DNA of 64,000 nucleotides from Heterobasidion occidentale (lineage: Eukaryota > Basidiomycota > Agaricomycetes > Russulales > Bondarzewiaceae). The notes under the pieces were generated by a model. It saw only the letters and a program-made list of their open reading frames with translations, searched no databases and had not been told where the DNA came from. How positions within the stretch are numbered: position 1 is the first letter of the stretch; the number at the start of each line of letters is the position of its first letter. The DNA lies in NCBI GenBank assembly GCA_039111635.1, contig JBCAQO010000006.1, forward strand, positions 2,294,001 to 2,358,000, given 5' to 3'. This document shows, piece by piece, positions 34,300 through 44,933 of this stretch. The position numbers and the translations under genes were made by a program.

Positions 34300-37200
34300 T
34301 TAGTCTTCCGCGTCCTCGTACGCCTCGGCGACCTCTCTGCGATGCCGCAGCTGCGTCTGCGTCTGCGACCGCGCGTGCAGGCCGCCGCCGCTCGACGGCG
34401 GCTCGTCCCCTTCCATGATGGTCTCCGCATCCGGGCGGCCCTTCCACTTTTTGCCCTTGGACCCCTCGTACGCGCCGTCGTCTCCGTGCAGAGCACGCTC
34501 GAGCGCCTTCTCCCCGCGCTTCTTCAGGCGGAGCGCCATCGCGGACTGGAGCGAGTCGATGTACGACTCGTACTTCACGATCTCGGCCAGCACGTGCTGC
34601 GACTTGTGCTCCCAATTACTGAGCGCCTTCGCAGCGTTGGCCGATCGCGCGGGATACTGCGGACGTGCGTCGGGTTAGGGATCCACGACAGGACAAAGGG
34701 CAGACTGGGGACTCACCAACGCCATCATCGGAGCACGCAGCTCGTTGTGCCGCTGCAGGTCCGCGGTGAGCGACGTGACGTGCTTCCGCAGCGCGTCGAG
34801 CTGCGTCTCCTCGTCGTGCGTGCTGGCCACGGACGGCGGGTTCGGCGGCTTCCAGTCGTTGATGAACGTCCTGTCCGCCCACGGCGAGCTCCCCAGGCGC
34901 ACCGTCGCGGACCCGTCCTTCCGCCCGAACTTGCTGCGGCTGCTCCGCCCGCTCCGCACGCTCATGTTGTCCGCGAGGTCCGCCATGCGCATCGACTCGT
35001 CGTCCGACACGGAGCGGCCGTGCGCGAGCGACTCGTTGACGCGGTTCCAGCCGTACTCCATGTTCGACACGCCGCCCGTGAGCGGCTCCTTGCTCTGGCG
35101 CGCGGCCCAGTAGTTGCACGTCGACACCCATTCGTTGACGAGCTCCTCCGTGCCGGCTTGGAAGAAGTACACCGCGCCGTGCGACAGGGTCAGCACCATG
35201 CAATGCGGGCGTTGGCGGTTGTAGCCGGGGGGAGGCAGCGCGTGCGAGAGCGAGTGGGCGAGGTTGACCGTGCCCACCATCTGCGCGTTTTCCTGTGCAT
35301 ATAAGATGGTCAACGGCCGCGTCCGCCACCAAGGGATCGCACTCACAAGCCAGTTCCCTCCACCCACGACGCCGTTTCCGCCGGCAGCGTGATCGCCAAA
35401 CGTGAACATGCTCAGCTCGCCCTTCTGGATGACGACGAACACGTCCATCCACGTCTTGGACTTGGCCCGCTTGCCCACGGACTCGTTGTACTGCTTGCGG
35501 CACAGCATGCCCTCCTTCGCCCACGGCGGGCCCAGGAGCGCCAGCTCCTCGTCCGTGATGCTGATCGTCGTCGACTCGGAATCGTGGCTGTCGTGGCTCC
35601 GATCGTCGTCTTCCTGCGCCTCGCGGATGATGGTATGCGACAGGTTCGAGGCGAACCCCAGCGTAGGCGTGAGGAACGCCAATGTCGACCCGTGCATGCC
35701 CTGCGACCGCCATCATCAACACCCTCTCATCGAACGAAATTCGCACAGACGCACCTCATGCGTGGATGTCGCGAAGCTGGGCGACGGGCTCGCGCGACCG
35801 TCGATGCTGCTGTTGCTGCTGTACGGGCTCGCGCCCTGCTGCTGCGCGCCGAGGATCGACTGCAGCCCGCGAATGCTGCCGCGCTTGAGCGTCGTCAGGC
35901 GGTCCGGCGGCGTGCGCAAGCTGCGATTGCGCAACACGGGCCCGTTCGCAGCCGAAGACGTCGACGCCCGGGCCAAGCTGCCGAGCGGCTGCAGGACCTG
36001 CTGGTTCTTGATGGCCGTGTACATGTCCTACGCAAAGGCGCATCCGCTCAGCGACTCTGTTACACAGAGCTGGGGACCGACGCGCACCTTGAGCAAGCTC
36101 TCCATGTCGTTCTCCCAGTTGCGGTCGTACACGACCGACGAGACGAGCGTGCTGGGCGTCTTGGACTCCGCGTTCGACGTGTTCGACACCGACGCCGTGC
36201 TGTCGTTCGTCAGCTGGTTCGTGCTCCCCGCCCTGCTGCCGCTCCCGTTCGCGCCCGCATACTGCGCGCCCACGGAGCCGACGAGCGACGTCCCGAGGTT
36301 CGCGATGACCGCCTCGCGCGTGATGCTGTTCCAGCTCGTGATGCTGTCGCTCCGCTTCGAGCGGGTGCGGAGCGTGCTCGTGCCGACGTCGCTGCCCTCC
36401 GACGCCCCGCGCACGCTGCTGCTGTCATCGTACGTCAGGTCTGACGTCGAACCCTGCTGCGACCGGTCCGGCCGGAGCTGGATCTGGATGGCGGCGAGCG
36501 TGTTCCGGGCGAACTGCCCCTTGGACATCCGCGTCGACAGCTCGGCGACGTGCAGATCGGTGTTGAGAAGGAGGAGCGAGTACGACACCGCGTGGACGAC
36601 ACCTGAGCCTCCTTGAACATCGGCGACAGTGTGAGAAAGGGCATGGCTCCTCACCGACGGTGCCAAAAAGACTGCCGGGATTGCAGTCCCAGTATCGTCT
36701 CGAGAACTCCTCGAGGATGCGATCCACCTGTTGGGTCTCCGCCTTGAGATACAGCTTGGCACACAGTCGTCTGAAACATCCCGTCAAAAAAGATAGCATC
36801 GAGACAGAAGTCAGAACACTCACCTGAACGCCATATCGAGTCGCAGCCCTGAGAAATCGAAATAGTCGATGTAGTGGTGCAGAGCGGCTTTATTGGCGTG
36901 ACCCCTGCGAGTGGGCGGACGGCCTTCAGTACACGCGCTACGACACAAAGGGACATGACGCACACGCCGCCCAACCATTCGGCAATCTTCTCCTTCGCCA
37001 AAAATTCCTCGTCCTCCTCCCAGCAACGAGCGGCGAGCTCCTTGCCTTTCGCCTCGACGTCGCCCATGTCTTCGCTGGTAGCGGCCGACGGAAAGCGGCG
37101 GAGGCCCAATGTCCCAGACGTGAGGTCCTGCTGGGATACGGCGGAGAGTGGCGCGGACACTGTCATGAAGGACAAAAGCAAAAGCGCACCATGTCAATGC

Positions 37201-39284
37201 GAAAGATTTCATGCGCAGGCTAAAAGGCATTGGCTTACCATCTTTGGAGGGAATGAGGGAGGGCTCGGAACTGAATGCCGTCCCACGCGGCTGCACCCAC
37301 AGGCGGGACGAGTCGCGTGAGGACGTGTGCGCGTGAGCGCCCGGCGAGCTCAAGTTGGACGAGGAGGAGAGATTGCGAGGGCCCAACCCGCGGCTGTTGA
37401 ACGCCGACGGCAGCGGGCGCGGGCCCAGCGGATTGGACCCCGACCGCCCACGGTTGGGCGTGGTGAGGGACGACATGCGCGGGGGGATGACGGCGGACTC
37501 GACGGACGCCGCATGCGTGTGCGACGAGATCGAGCGCGCGTCGTCTGCGTGCGAGGCCGGGTCTAGTGTTACAATGGGCGTGAGCGCGTATTGGTGCAAA
37601 GGGGTGGATGCAGGCGATGTGTGCTGCTGGGACGTTGCGCGCACGCCGGGGCGCAGGGTGGAAGGAATGTGATGGTCGTCGGCGGCGCGGACGCGCGCCT
37701 GGGCGGGGCGTTTCGGCGGCGTGGAGGGAACGTGGAGGTCGAGGGGGTGGGCGGAGATGGGGTCCAGCTGGGAGAGCTGGCCCTCGAGTTCGGACAGGAT
37801 TCCGTGCATGCTCGAGTCCCACAGAGGCAAGTCGTGCGCCTTGACGTCCTTCGAGGATGCCGCTGGGAGTGGAGTGGTGGACGACGATGCGGACATCGCC
37901 TTTTTGAGCTCCATCTCTCCGACGCTCATGCTCCGCCGCTTGTTGTGGCCTTGGAGCTTGACGATGGTGTCCGACCTGTACTTGACCGTCTTGTCCGGGG
38001 ATCGTGACCGCGTGCGAGCGCGCGGGGAGCGTTCGACGACGACGAGCGAGTGGTCATCGAAGTTGACGCCCTTGTCGCTCTTGTCGTCGTCGAGGTTGAT
38101 GGGCGGGAGGGGTTTGTTAGCGGAGGAAGAGGTGGAGTGAGTAGCGGCGGGTGATGGTGCGGGATTGGTGAAGACGTCAGCGACGGGTGATATGGCGGGT
38201 GACCGGACGTTCTTGGGTAGTGGGGGGACGGGTGGGGCAGTCGCGAAGAACTCGGGTGGGGAATAGGCGGCATCCGTTTTCTGGGCGTACGACGGACGCT
38301 ATCAGCATTCCCTGCGAGTCAAAGTACGGAGTGTCCGAACACACCGAGCGTTCCCTGACACTGCCCTGCCCGAGCATCTTGCCCAAGAAGGCGCTGGTCT
38401 TTGCGCGCACGGAAGATTTGGCGCCCTGCGGATACGTTGGGTGAGAGGCGAAGGAGAGAGAGAGAGAGGCTCCGACGCACCTTGACGGTGCCAGAGTCGG
38501 GGCCGTGCTTCGGGCTGGTCAGGACCCAGTCGGCGGTCGTGTTGACGGACTCGGCCATGGTCGACGTCGACGGCGTCTTCTGGAGCTTGTTCCTCCCCCT
38601 GCTGGGAATGGGCAGCGGCGAGATGGGGAGGGGGCTGGCCTTGCCCGAGGACGCGGTGGAGTGCTGGCGGATGCGGGGGACGGGAGTGTGGGGGCTCGTG
38701 GGGAGCGGCGGGGGCGGTTCGTGGCGGATGCGGTCGAGGAAGTGGGACTGGAGGACGCCGCCGCGCTGCTTCGCCTTGCGGACGAGGGTGGCGAGGTCGG
38801 GGCTGCTGGCTGTGCCCGGCGAGCGATACATGGACCGCCGCCGGGTCTGATGCTCAGCGTCCTCCGCGTCGAAGAAGAGATCGTTTGATGATGATGATAC
38901 AGACGGCGACGAGGGCCTGTTCTTCGCGCCGGCGCCTGGGGTGGGTGTGGGGGGCACGATGGTGGGCGTCGAGGGCTGGATGACGGGCGTCGAGCGGAGG
39001 GAGGAGGGCGGGTGTGGGTGGAGCGGCGACGGCGTCGAGGCGGGGTCGTGGCCGAGTGCGTTCATGTCCAAGCCCTCCCGGAGCAGCACCGTCCCGCCCC
39101 CGCGCAGCGCCTGCTCAAAGTCCATCTCCGTCCGCGACCCTCGCCGGTGCACGACTGGCGACCCCATCGTGCCCTCGCCACCCGCGCCCGTGCTGCTCTC
39201 TCGCGACGCCGTCGGGTGCAGCGTCGTCGGAAACGCAGACGGCGGCACCGGCGACCGCGGCGACGACCCTCCAGTGCGGATCAT
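34300..39284 (-). CDS. Sec7 + PH domain Arf-GEF (EFA6/Syt1/Sec73 type)
   Basis: Activates Arf GTPases at the plasma membrane/secretory pathway. Exons (minus) 39284..38481, 38425..38360, 38280..37239, 37159..36964, 36904..36824, 36770..36655, 36602..36088, 36027..35755, 35700..35347, 35292..34717, 34656..34300; 1459 aa. Domain order: ~640 disordered residues; Sec7 (~650-830) with EKIAEWLGG, NKAALHHYIDYFDFSGLRLD, the glutamic-finger region LKAETQQVDRILEEF and SYSLLLLNTDLHVAEL; a Ser-rich linker; a PH domain (~1080-1190: KEGMLCRKQY, KTWMDVFVVIQKGELSMF, HGAVYFFQAGTEELVNEWV); then a C-terminal coiled coil (EHKSQHVLAEIVKYESYI). Exon 2 could end at 38345 instead; both donors keep frame. The start ATG is the first in frame, but an upstream exon is not excluded. 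Confidence 0.9.
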
Positions 39285-39717
39285 CGACGACGCCAGGCTG
39301 GGCTATGTGCTACAGCGTGCTGTACAGTGGTGAAGGAGTGTCAGTGTGGGTGGGCGTCGACAACAGCGTCGACTGGCATGGGCTCAGCAGCGCACGCTCA
39401 CGCTCGCCGGCCAGTTCTCTCGGGCGGCTATCCCGAACGGCCAGCGCCTAGCCTCCCTCCATCGATTCGAACCCGCCAATTTCCAACACTTCTCTTACAA
39501 AACACATCCATTATCACTTCGTACATTCGCAGAAAAATACTCCAAGTATGTAGTCATCGTCGTACCGCGCCGTATGGGCACGCCTCCCCCCCCCTCTAAT
39601 CGTAAGCAGCCTGCAAATCATTACAACATGGCTCGAGACTGGTCGCATACCGTCATCACAAAAACAACAACAACAACAACCGCCACAGAAGCAATATTGA
39701 GACACTGAGAGGGAAAA

Positions 39718-39748
<31 letters not shown>

Positions 39749-39764
39749 AGACGACGCAAGTATA
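39285..39764. other. Intergenic between two minus-strand genes
   Basis: 480 bp holding the Arf-GEF promoter and the 3' UTR of the GATA gene. It includes the polypurine tract at 39708-39750. Confidence 0.55.
39708..39750. repeat. Polypurine microsatellite, GAAA/GA repeats
   Basis: A run of about 43 purines: GAGGG, seven A, then GAAA repeats passing into seven GA repeats. On the GATA gene's strand this is a polypyrimidine stretch 15 bp past its stop codon, in the 3' UTR. Confidence 0.85.
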
Positions 39765-42700
39765 TTACCCAGACCCTTCGCCGCCGCTCTGCTTGCGCGC
39801 TTGACCTTGTACACCGGCAGTGGATGTCCGTCTCTGACGCTTCATCGCCAAAGTCCCCGCCGCAGCCCCCGCCGCAGCCCCCGCCGCAGCCCCCGCCGGG
39901 CCAGGTCCTATCCGACTCCCCGGAGACAGCCGCGAGCCGGGCAGCGCCAGCGGCGTGTTGCTCGTCGTCGACGAGCGCGGCCGCGTCGACGACGACGCTA
40001 TCTTGGGCAGCACGGAGCTCCCCTTGCGTGCGTTCGTGCTCGACGCGCCAGACGCTCGGTTCCTGCGCACGGGCGAGAGATACGATAAGCACGTCATGTG
40101 TCTGCGGCGCGAGAGCCTTGAAATGAAAAAAGGCGCGTACCTCTTCTTAATCACGTCGGTCTTGAGAGATAGAGGGCGAACAACGCCGTGCAGTTTCTGG
40201 TATCCGTCCGGGCAACAATCAGGGTGGGCCCCGCACGCAGAGATAAGCCTCGGGACTCACATAAAACAAGCCGCATGCGTTGCCTGCGCAGAAAAAAAGG
40301 GGTCGTCAGCGCTCGCTCCCACACACGCACACACGCAAAACGCAGGCCCGCGCCGCGAGGTGAGTGCAGACTTACACAGAGGCTGCCCCTCGGGATCTCT
40401 CCTCCACAACGGCGTGTTCGTCGTCTGGCAGTTCGTGCACACCGTCGACGCCGCGTCCCCCTCCTCGTTCCCGCCCTTCCCCTGTCCGCCGCCCGCAGCG
40501 GACCCCAAGTCCGGCGTGCTCGTCGACGAGCGCAGCTGCCCGTTCGCCGCCCCGCCGCCCTCCCCTGCCTTCTTCCGCTGCGCCGCGGCAGACCGCGCGG
40601 CCGAGTCCTGCTTCACGCGCTTCGTCGACGCAATCTTGCGCGACGGGTTCCGCGACACGTTCCCGTTCCCGTTCCCGTTCGACGAGCCCTCCGCGGACGG
40701 CGGCGTCGACGCGTTGGACGCGTTGTGCGGCTCGGGCGACGCCGCGTTGCTCGAGTTGAACCCGTTCCAGCCGTCGCTCGACGGGCTCGGGTGCAGGCTC
40801 GCAAAGGCGCCGTCGCCATGCTCTCCCGATAGGATCTGCGTGGGGTCCACGTGCGTGTACGGATGGTGCACCAGACCCGACGTGCCGTCGAGGCTGGAGT
40901 ACATGAGGCCCATCAGGTGCTGATGGTAGTTGAGTCCCGTCTCGTCCACGCCGGTCAAGTTTGCGGTGCTCAGGCGCACGTAGCCCTCCGCTATGGCGGA
41001 AGAAGCGGCAGCAGCCGCCGCGGACAGGCGCTCGTGCGGTGCCGGCGGTGAGCCAGAGTTCGGCGAGTAAGTCGCGGTGGAGAGGGAAGAGGGGTGCGAA
41101 GGATGGTCTATGTAAGACCCTGGCTGGTGCGCTTCTTCTGCTGGCAGAACAGTTCCATACTCCTGAGGCAGGGTCGCTGCGCCCTGCAAGTCGAAGAAGC
41201 CGTTGTACCCCGCGAACGAGAAGTTGAATGGCGTGGATGGGAAAGGACTCGTCCGCGGAAACCGTTGAGAGCCATCTGGGGAATCCACAACAGGGGAGGC
41301 CGCAACGCTGGGCGGATCACCGCGCAACATGCTCTCGGCATGGGGGGCGTCTGCCCTGCGCTTGGTACCTATAAGGCTTCCTGCTGCCAACGAGGGCTTG
41401 CCATTGACCTGATGACGGCCGGTGACCGCAGCCAGGATGCCCTCTTTAGAAACCGTGTGATCGAAACTAGTCTTACGCACGTGTCTCGGGAAGGACCGTT
41501 GTTCCGGTGGCGCAACAGCTGCCGGCAGCCTTGAGAGACCGTGCAGGCCGAACGAGGGCAAGGAGGAGGGGTGGGCGGTGGGGCTGGGGTAGGCGGAGAG
41601 TGAGGGAGTATAGTTCACCGAAAAGGGGTTGCGAGAGCCAGGGAGGCCTGGCATGGGGATGGCATGCGATTGCTCGGCGACGTTCTCGTACACGGCGGGC
41701 AATGAGAAGTGATTGGGCATCGACGAAGAAGGGCTGTGGCGACCGCTCGCCGAGGTAGAGATCGGGATTCTGAGAGCCGAGCCGGTCGTGGATGTGGCGA
41801 GAGGGTGAGGTCTGCGGGGGCCAGAGATGTCGGATGTGAGGGGGTCAGTCTCGAGAGAAGGGAACGCGAGGCGCTCTCCATCCTGGAAGCTATATTCGAA
41901 GGGAGGAGCAGAAGCCGGAGGGCGTGACCTCGAGCGACTGGTCGCTCTCCAATCCATGGGTGCGCGAGATCTTGATCGGCTCATCGCCCTCCAATCCATA
42001 GGCACGACCTCGCTATAGCACGACATGAGCATGCGTCCCGCGGTAATGCAATATGACGCCACTCACTCCTCTTCTTCCGTACTGTCTTGATTTTTGCCAT
42101 CAAAACCGACCACGCTGACCTTGCCTTTTCCTTTATCAATTCGACGTCCTCTCTCTGAAGCACCTTCCTCCGGCGTCGAGTCATCATCAACCGACCCGCT
42201 GGGCTGAGCAGGGCCGGTTTGCTCGGTGCTCGCGCCCTCGCCGGCGTCTGCACCTGCATCGGCGCTGCCCCGTTCCCCGCTCTCCTCCTCAGCAGCCGCT
42301 TTTAACTCGTCTTCCTTCTTTTTCTTCAGATGCAACGCCATCATCCGCCAGGTGAGGTTCTCCATCCGCTGTGCGTGTGGGAGGTTCGCCTTCTGCCGGG
42401 CGTACATTTTCCACACCTGCGTCGCGAGCGGATCCTCTTTCGCTAGCTGATCCGGGTCGACATGGCCTGCATCGACCGGAGAAAGCGCGGACGACTTGAG
42501 GTCTGGAGACCCAGAGGTGATTGGGGACGGAAATTGACTGGCGCCCTGATCGACGCTGCGTCGAGGACTAAATATGTTGTCCGAGAACATTTCGCTGAGT
42601 ATTGACGAACTCGCTCCCTCGCCCCCATTAGCGGACAGAGGCGGCGAGCCACTGAAGAAAACGCCCGGAGCACCCGTAGGTGTCCCGGAGACTACAGATA

Positions 42701-43751
42701 CAGCACTACTTCCATTATGAGACGAACTGTGGGGGATCATGTGCGGATTGAAAGTGTAGGGTTCGGTGACGGGGGTGGAGGGACCGGTCGAGGTGGGCGA
42801 CATCCATAACGACGGGGGCAGACCTGTGTTCGATCGCTCCGCCGGATAATTAAAATCGAAGTTATAATCGTAGGGAGAAGTCGGAGAGAAGGGGGCGTTG
42901 GGGGATGGATGATATGAGCCGCCAGACGCTGTGGATTCAGGGAGAGGTGAGAATTCGGGAAATACGAAGACCGACCGCGATCGCGTAGGTAATTATGAGT
43001 AACGAACGTGCATACCTGACGAAGTATGCCGCGAATGCGATGCGCCGTTGTTTTCCCTTGTCAGCGACTTTGACTCCATGTGAACGTTGCCGTTTGAAGC
43101 AGAAGAGCGATGGTGAGGGGGGGCAAAGCCAGATACACTGACGGAGTGCGACTTGCTCTTGGTGGAAATCGGATATGCATGCGAGGACGGCGATTTCTGA
43201 TAGGGGTGGCCGACAGGGGCAGGATACTGGCTCAGGTCCGGTTGGCCTTGCCGAGAGCGACCGGAATCGGGAGCGCGCGGGTGAGATGGATGAAAACGAG
43301 GAGGGGGGGCGACACCCTGAGGGATCCTGGAAGAGGAGCCTGGGGCGGGGATGGGACCAATGACGCCGTTGGCGGCGAGTTGTGCGAACATAGCAGGATT
43401 GAGAGGGGCAGAAAATATATTGTTCCAGTCATTCGAAGAAAGAGAAGACATAGTTGATGGGTGAGCTAGCGGATCAGGAGATGAAGGCGCGCGGGAGGTC
43501 GGATTTGAATATAAATAAGGGAGAGAGGCATCAGAGGGGGGAAGGGCGAGAGATTGCATCCAGGGGGACGACTGAGATGAGGCTGATAGAGAGGATGACG
43601 GGATTGGGCTGCGCTCGGAGGGCGTTGATGAGGGGACATGAGCGGAAAGCGAAGTGTTGAGGGTTGGACGGGCTGAGGGCGTCCAAGGCTTGTTCAGGGT
43701 ATCGTCAGAAGCAGAGTGAAGAGGCGCAGTGGAGAGCTCCATGAGGAGCAT
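39765..43751 (-). CDS. AreA/NIT2-type GATA transcription factor
   Basis: Single-finger GATA activator of nitrogen-catabolite genes. Exons (minus) 43751..43016, 42928..42067, 42012..40376, 40283..40261, 40196..40141, 40062..39765; 1203 aa. Seen: an N-terminal Ser/Pro-rich region; the AreA-type conserved segment near residue 410-445 ([15 protein letters not shown]...MENLTWRMM); [19 protein letters not shown]; and the zinc finger Cys1058-x2-Cys1061-x17-Cys1079-x2-Cys1082 with [18 protein letters not shown], followed by [19 protein letters not shown], the AreA/NIT2 signature. The finger is cut by two introns, leaving a 23-nt exon for NACGLFY. A 12-bp repeat at about 39859-39897 encodes Ala-Gly-Ala-Ala units. 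A second ATG lies nine bases downstream of the chosen start. Confidence 0.92.
39858..39900. repeat. 12-bp coding tandem repeat, CCGCCGCAGCCC type
   Basis: Three and a half copies of a GC-only 12-bp unit inside the last exon of the GATA gene, encoding a Gly-Ala-Ala-Ala tract. Likely length-polymorphic. Confidence 0.8.
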
Positions 43752-44250
43752 GCAGCATCCAAGGCGCGGACGCGGGCAGGAGGTGTGGGCTGCTGCAGCT
43801 GAGAAGGGCGACTGCACGGGACGTAAGAAGCCTGCTATTTAATCGGCTAGGGCAGCAACGTGCCTTGCAGCAGTACGCACCGTGAAAGCGGCGGTATCTG
43901 GCGAGGACAGCAGACGACGAGGGCGACGTGTGCAGCGGTGGCGACGAGGACGACGATGAGCGTCGGGGAGAAGAAGAGGTGGAGCAAAAGAAAAACTGCG
44001 GCGAGGGTGAAGGAGAGCAGCAGCAGCTTGCAGGATCTGGGTGCAGCGGCGGGCCGTGTCCGACAACCGTCCCTGATGAGACCAAACAAATAGGCAAACA
44101 AACAAAATGCTCCAATCACTTCGTTTTTTAATCTAATTACCCCTTCTCCTCTCCCGACCGACATCCCGCACTCATCCCGCCCTCTCTCTCTCCCTCCCGC
44201 GTCCTCGCACCCGATCGCGTTTCGCTCCATTCTCCTCCACAGCGCGCGCG
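43752..44250. other. Divergent promoter of the GATA gene and a small gene
   Basis: 499 bp of GC-rich sequence with long purine runs (GACGAGGACGACGATGAGCG type) and pyrimidine runs near 44145-44240. No coding support on either strand. Confidence 0.5.
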
Positions 44251-44933
44251 ATGTCGTCCACCCGCACCCATGACCTCCGCCCCGAGCTGCTGACCCGGTA
44301 CGCGCACATCCACTGCCACGTGATATACTCTGATCGGAGACTGTCCGGGGTCCCCATCTGGCTTTAGATCTCCCGGGAAAACATCTTCGAACCCGAGCCA
44401 GATCCGGAAATCGGTGCGTGCCTCGCAATCCGACGCTTCAATTGATCAGACCGCGATAGCTCACTGTTGACCGGCTTGACTCCTTGTACACCGACGACTC
44501 CTCTCCTTCGTCGCCCATATTCGACCCTAATAATATACTGTCTACCGTCCTTCGACGTCGTTTAAGCTCCACCCGCGTCCTGTCACTCCCCTCCGATCTC
44601 CGAACTTGTCATCCTTGCTGGTTCGTCCGTATGCAGGTGCCCTTGCCCACCGCATTGCTTGCACCATGCGCACCCTCGATCTCGCATACACAAGGCCCAC
44701 ATAGAGCATGCACACGGAGGCTGGCGCGCGCTCTGTCGTCCTTTTGTTCGAGGACCGTGCATCACGCTGTCCGCCGCCTTCCTAGTTTCTCCTCAGCTTC
44801 CGGTTTGTTCCTTGTAGCTAGCTTGACAGGGTCCCCGGACGCCCCTTCGTCCGCCGCCCGCGATTCTCGCTCACAGACAGTTTCCATCCGCGCGCAATCG
44901 AGCCCTCGGCCGGAGCTACTCGCCTGCTGCTAG
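44251..44933 (+). CDS. Probable small hypothetical protein, 188 aa
   Basis: Three exons, 44251..44297, 44368..44413 and 44460..44933, joined by two GT-AG introns (70 and 46 nt) that keep frame. The protein begins MSSTRTHDLRPELLTR, then SPGKTSSNPSQIRKSLTVDR and an acidic/Ser segment LYTDDSSPSSPIFDPNNIL. The first ~70 residues look coding; the C-terminal part is Ser/Arg/Cys-rich and less convincing, so the true 3' structure may differ. No domain recognised. It is divergent from the GATA factor gene. Confidence 0.4.

Noticed and set aside
34342..36616. Long plus-strand frames of 320-404 codons
   Set aside because: Antisense shadows of the GC-rich Arf-GEF exons.
39440..39490. GGTTCGAAT-like T-arm on the minus strand, possible tRNA
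   Set aside because: No matching acceptor, D-arm or anticodon stem around it.
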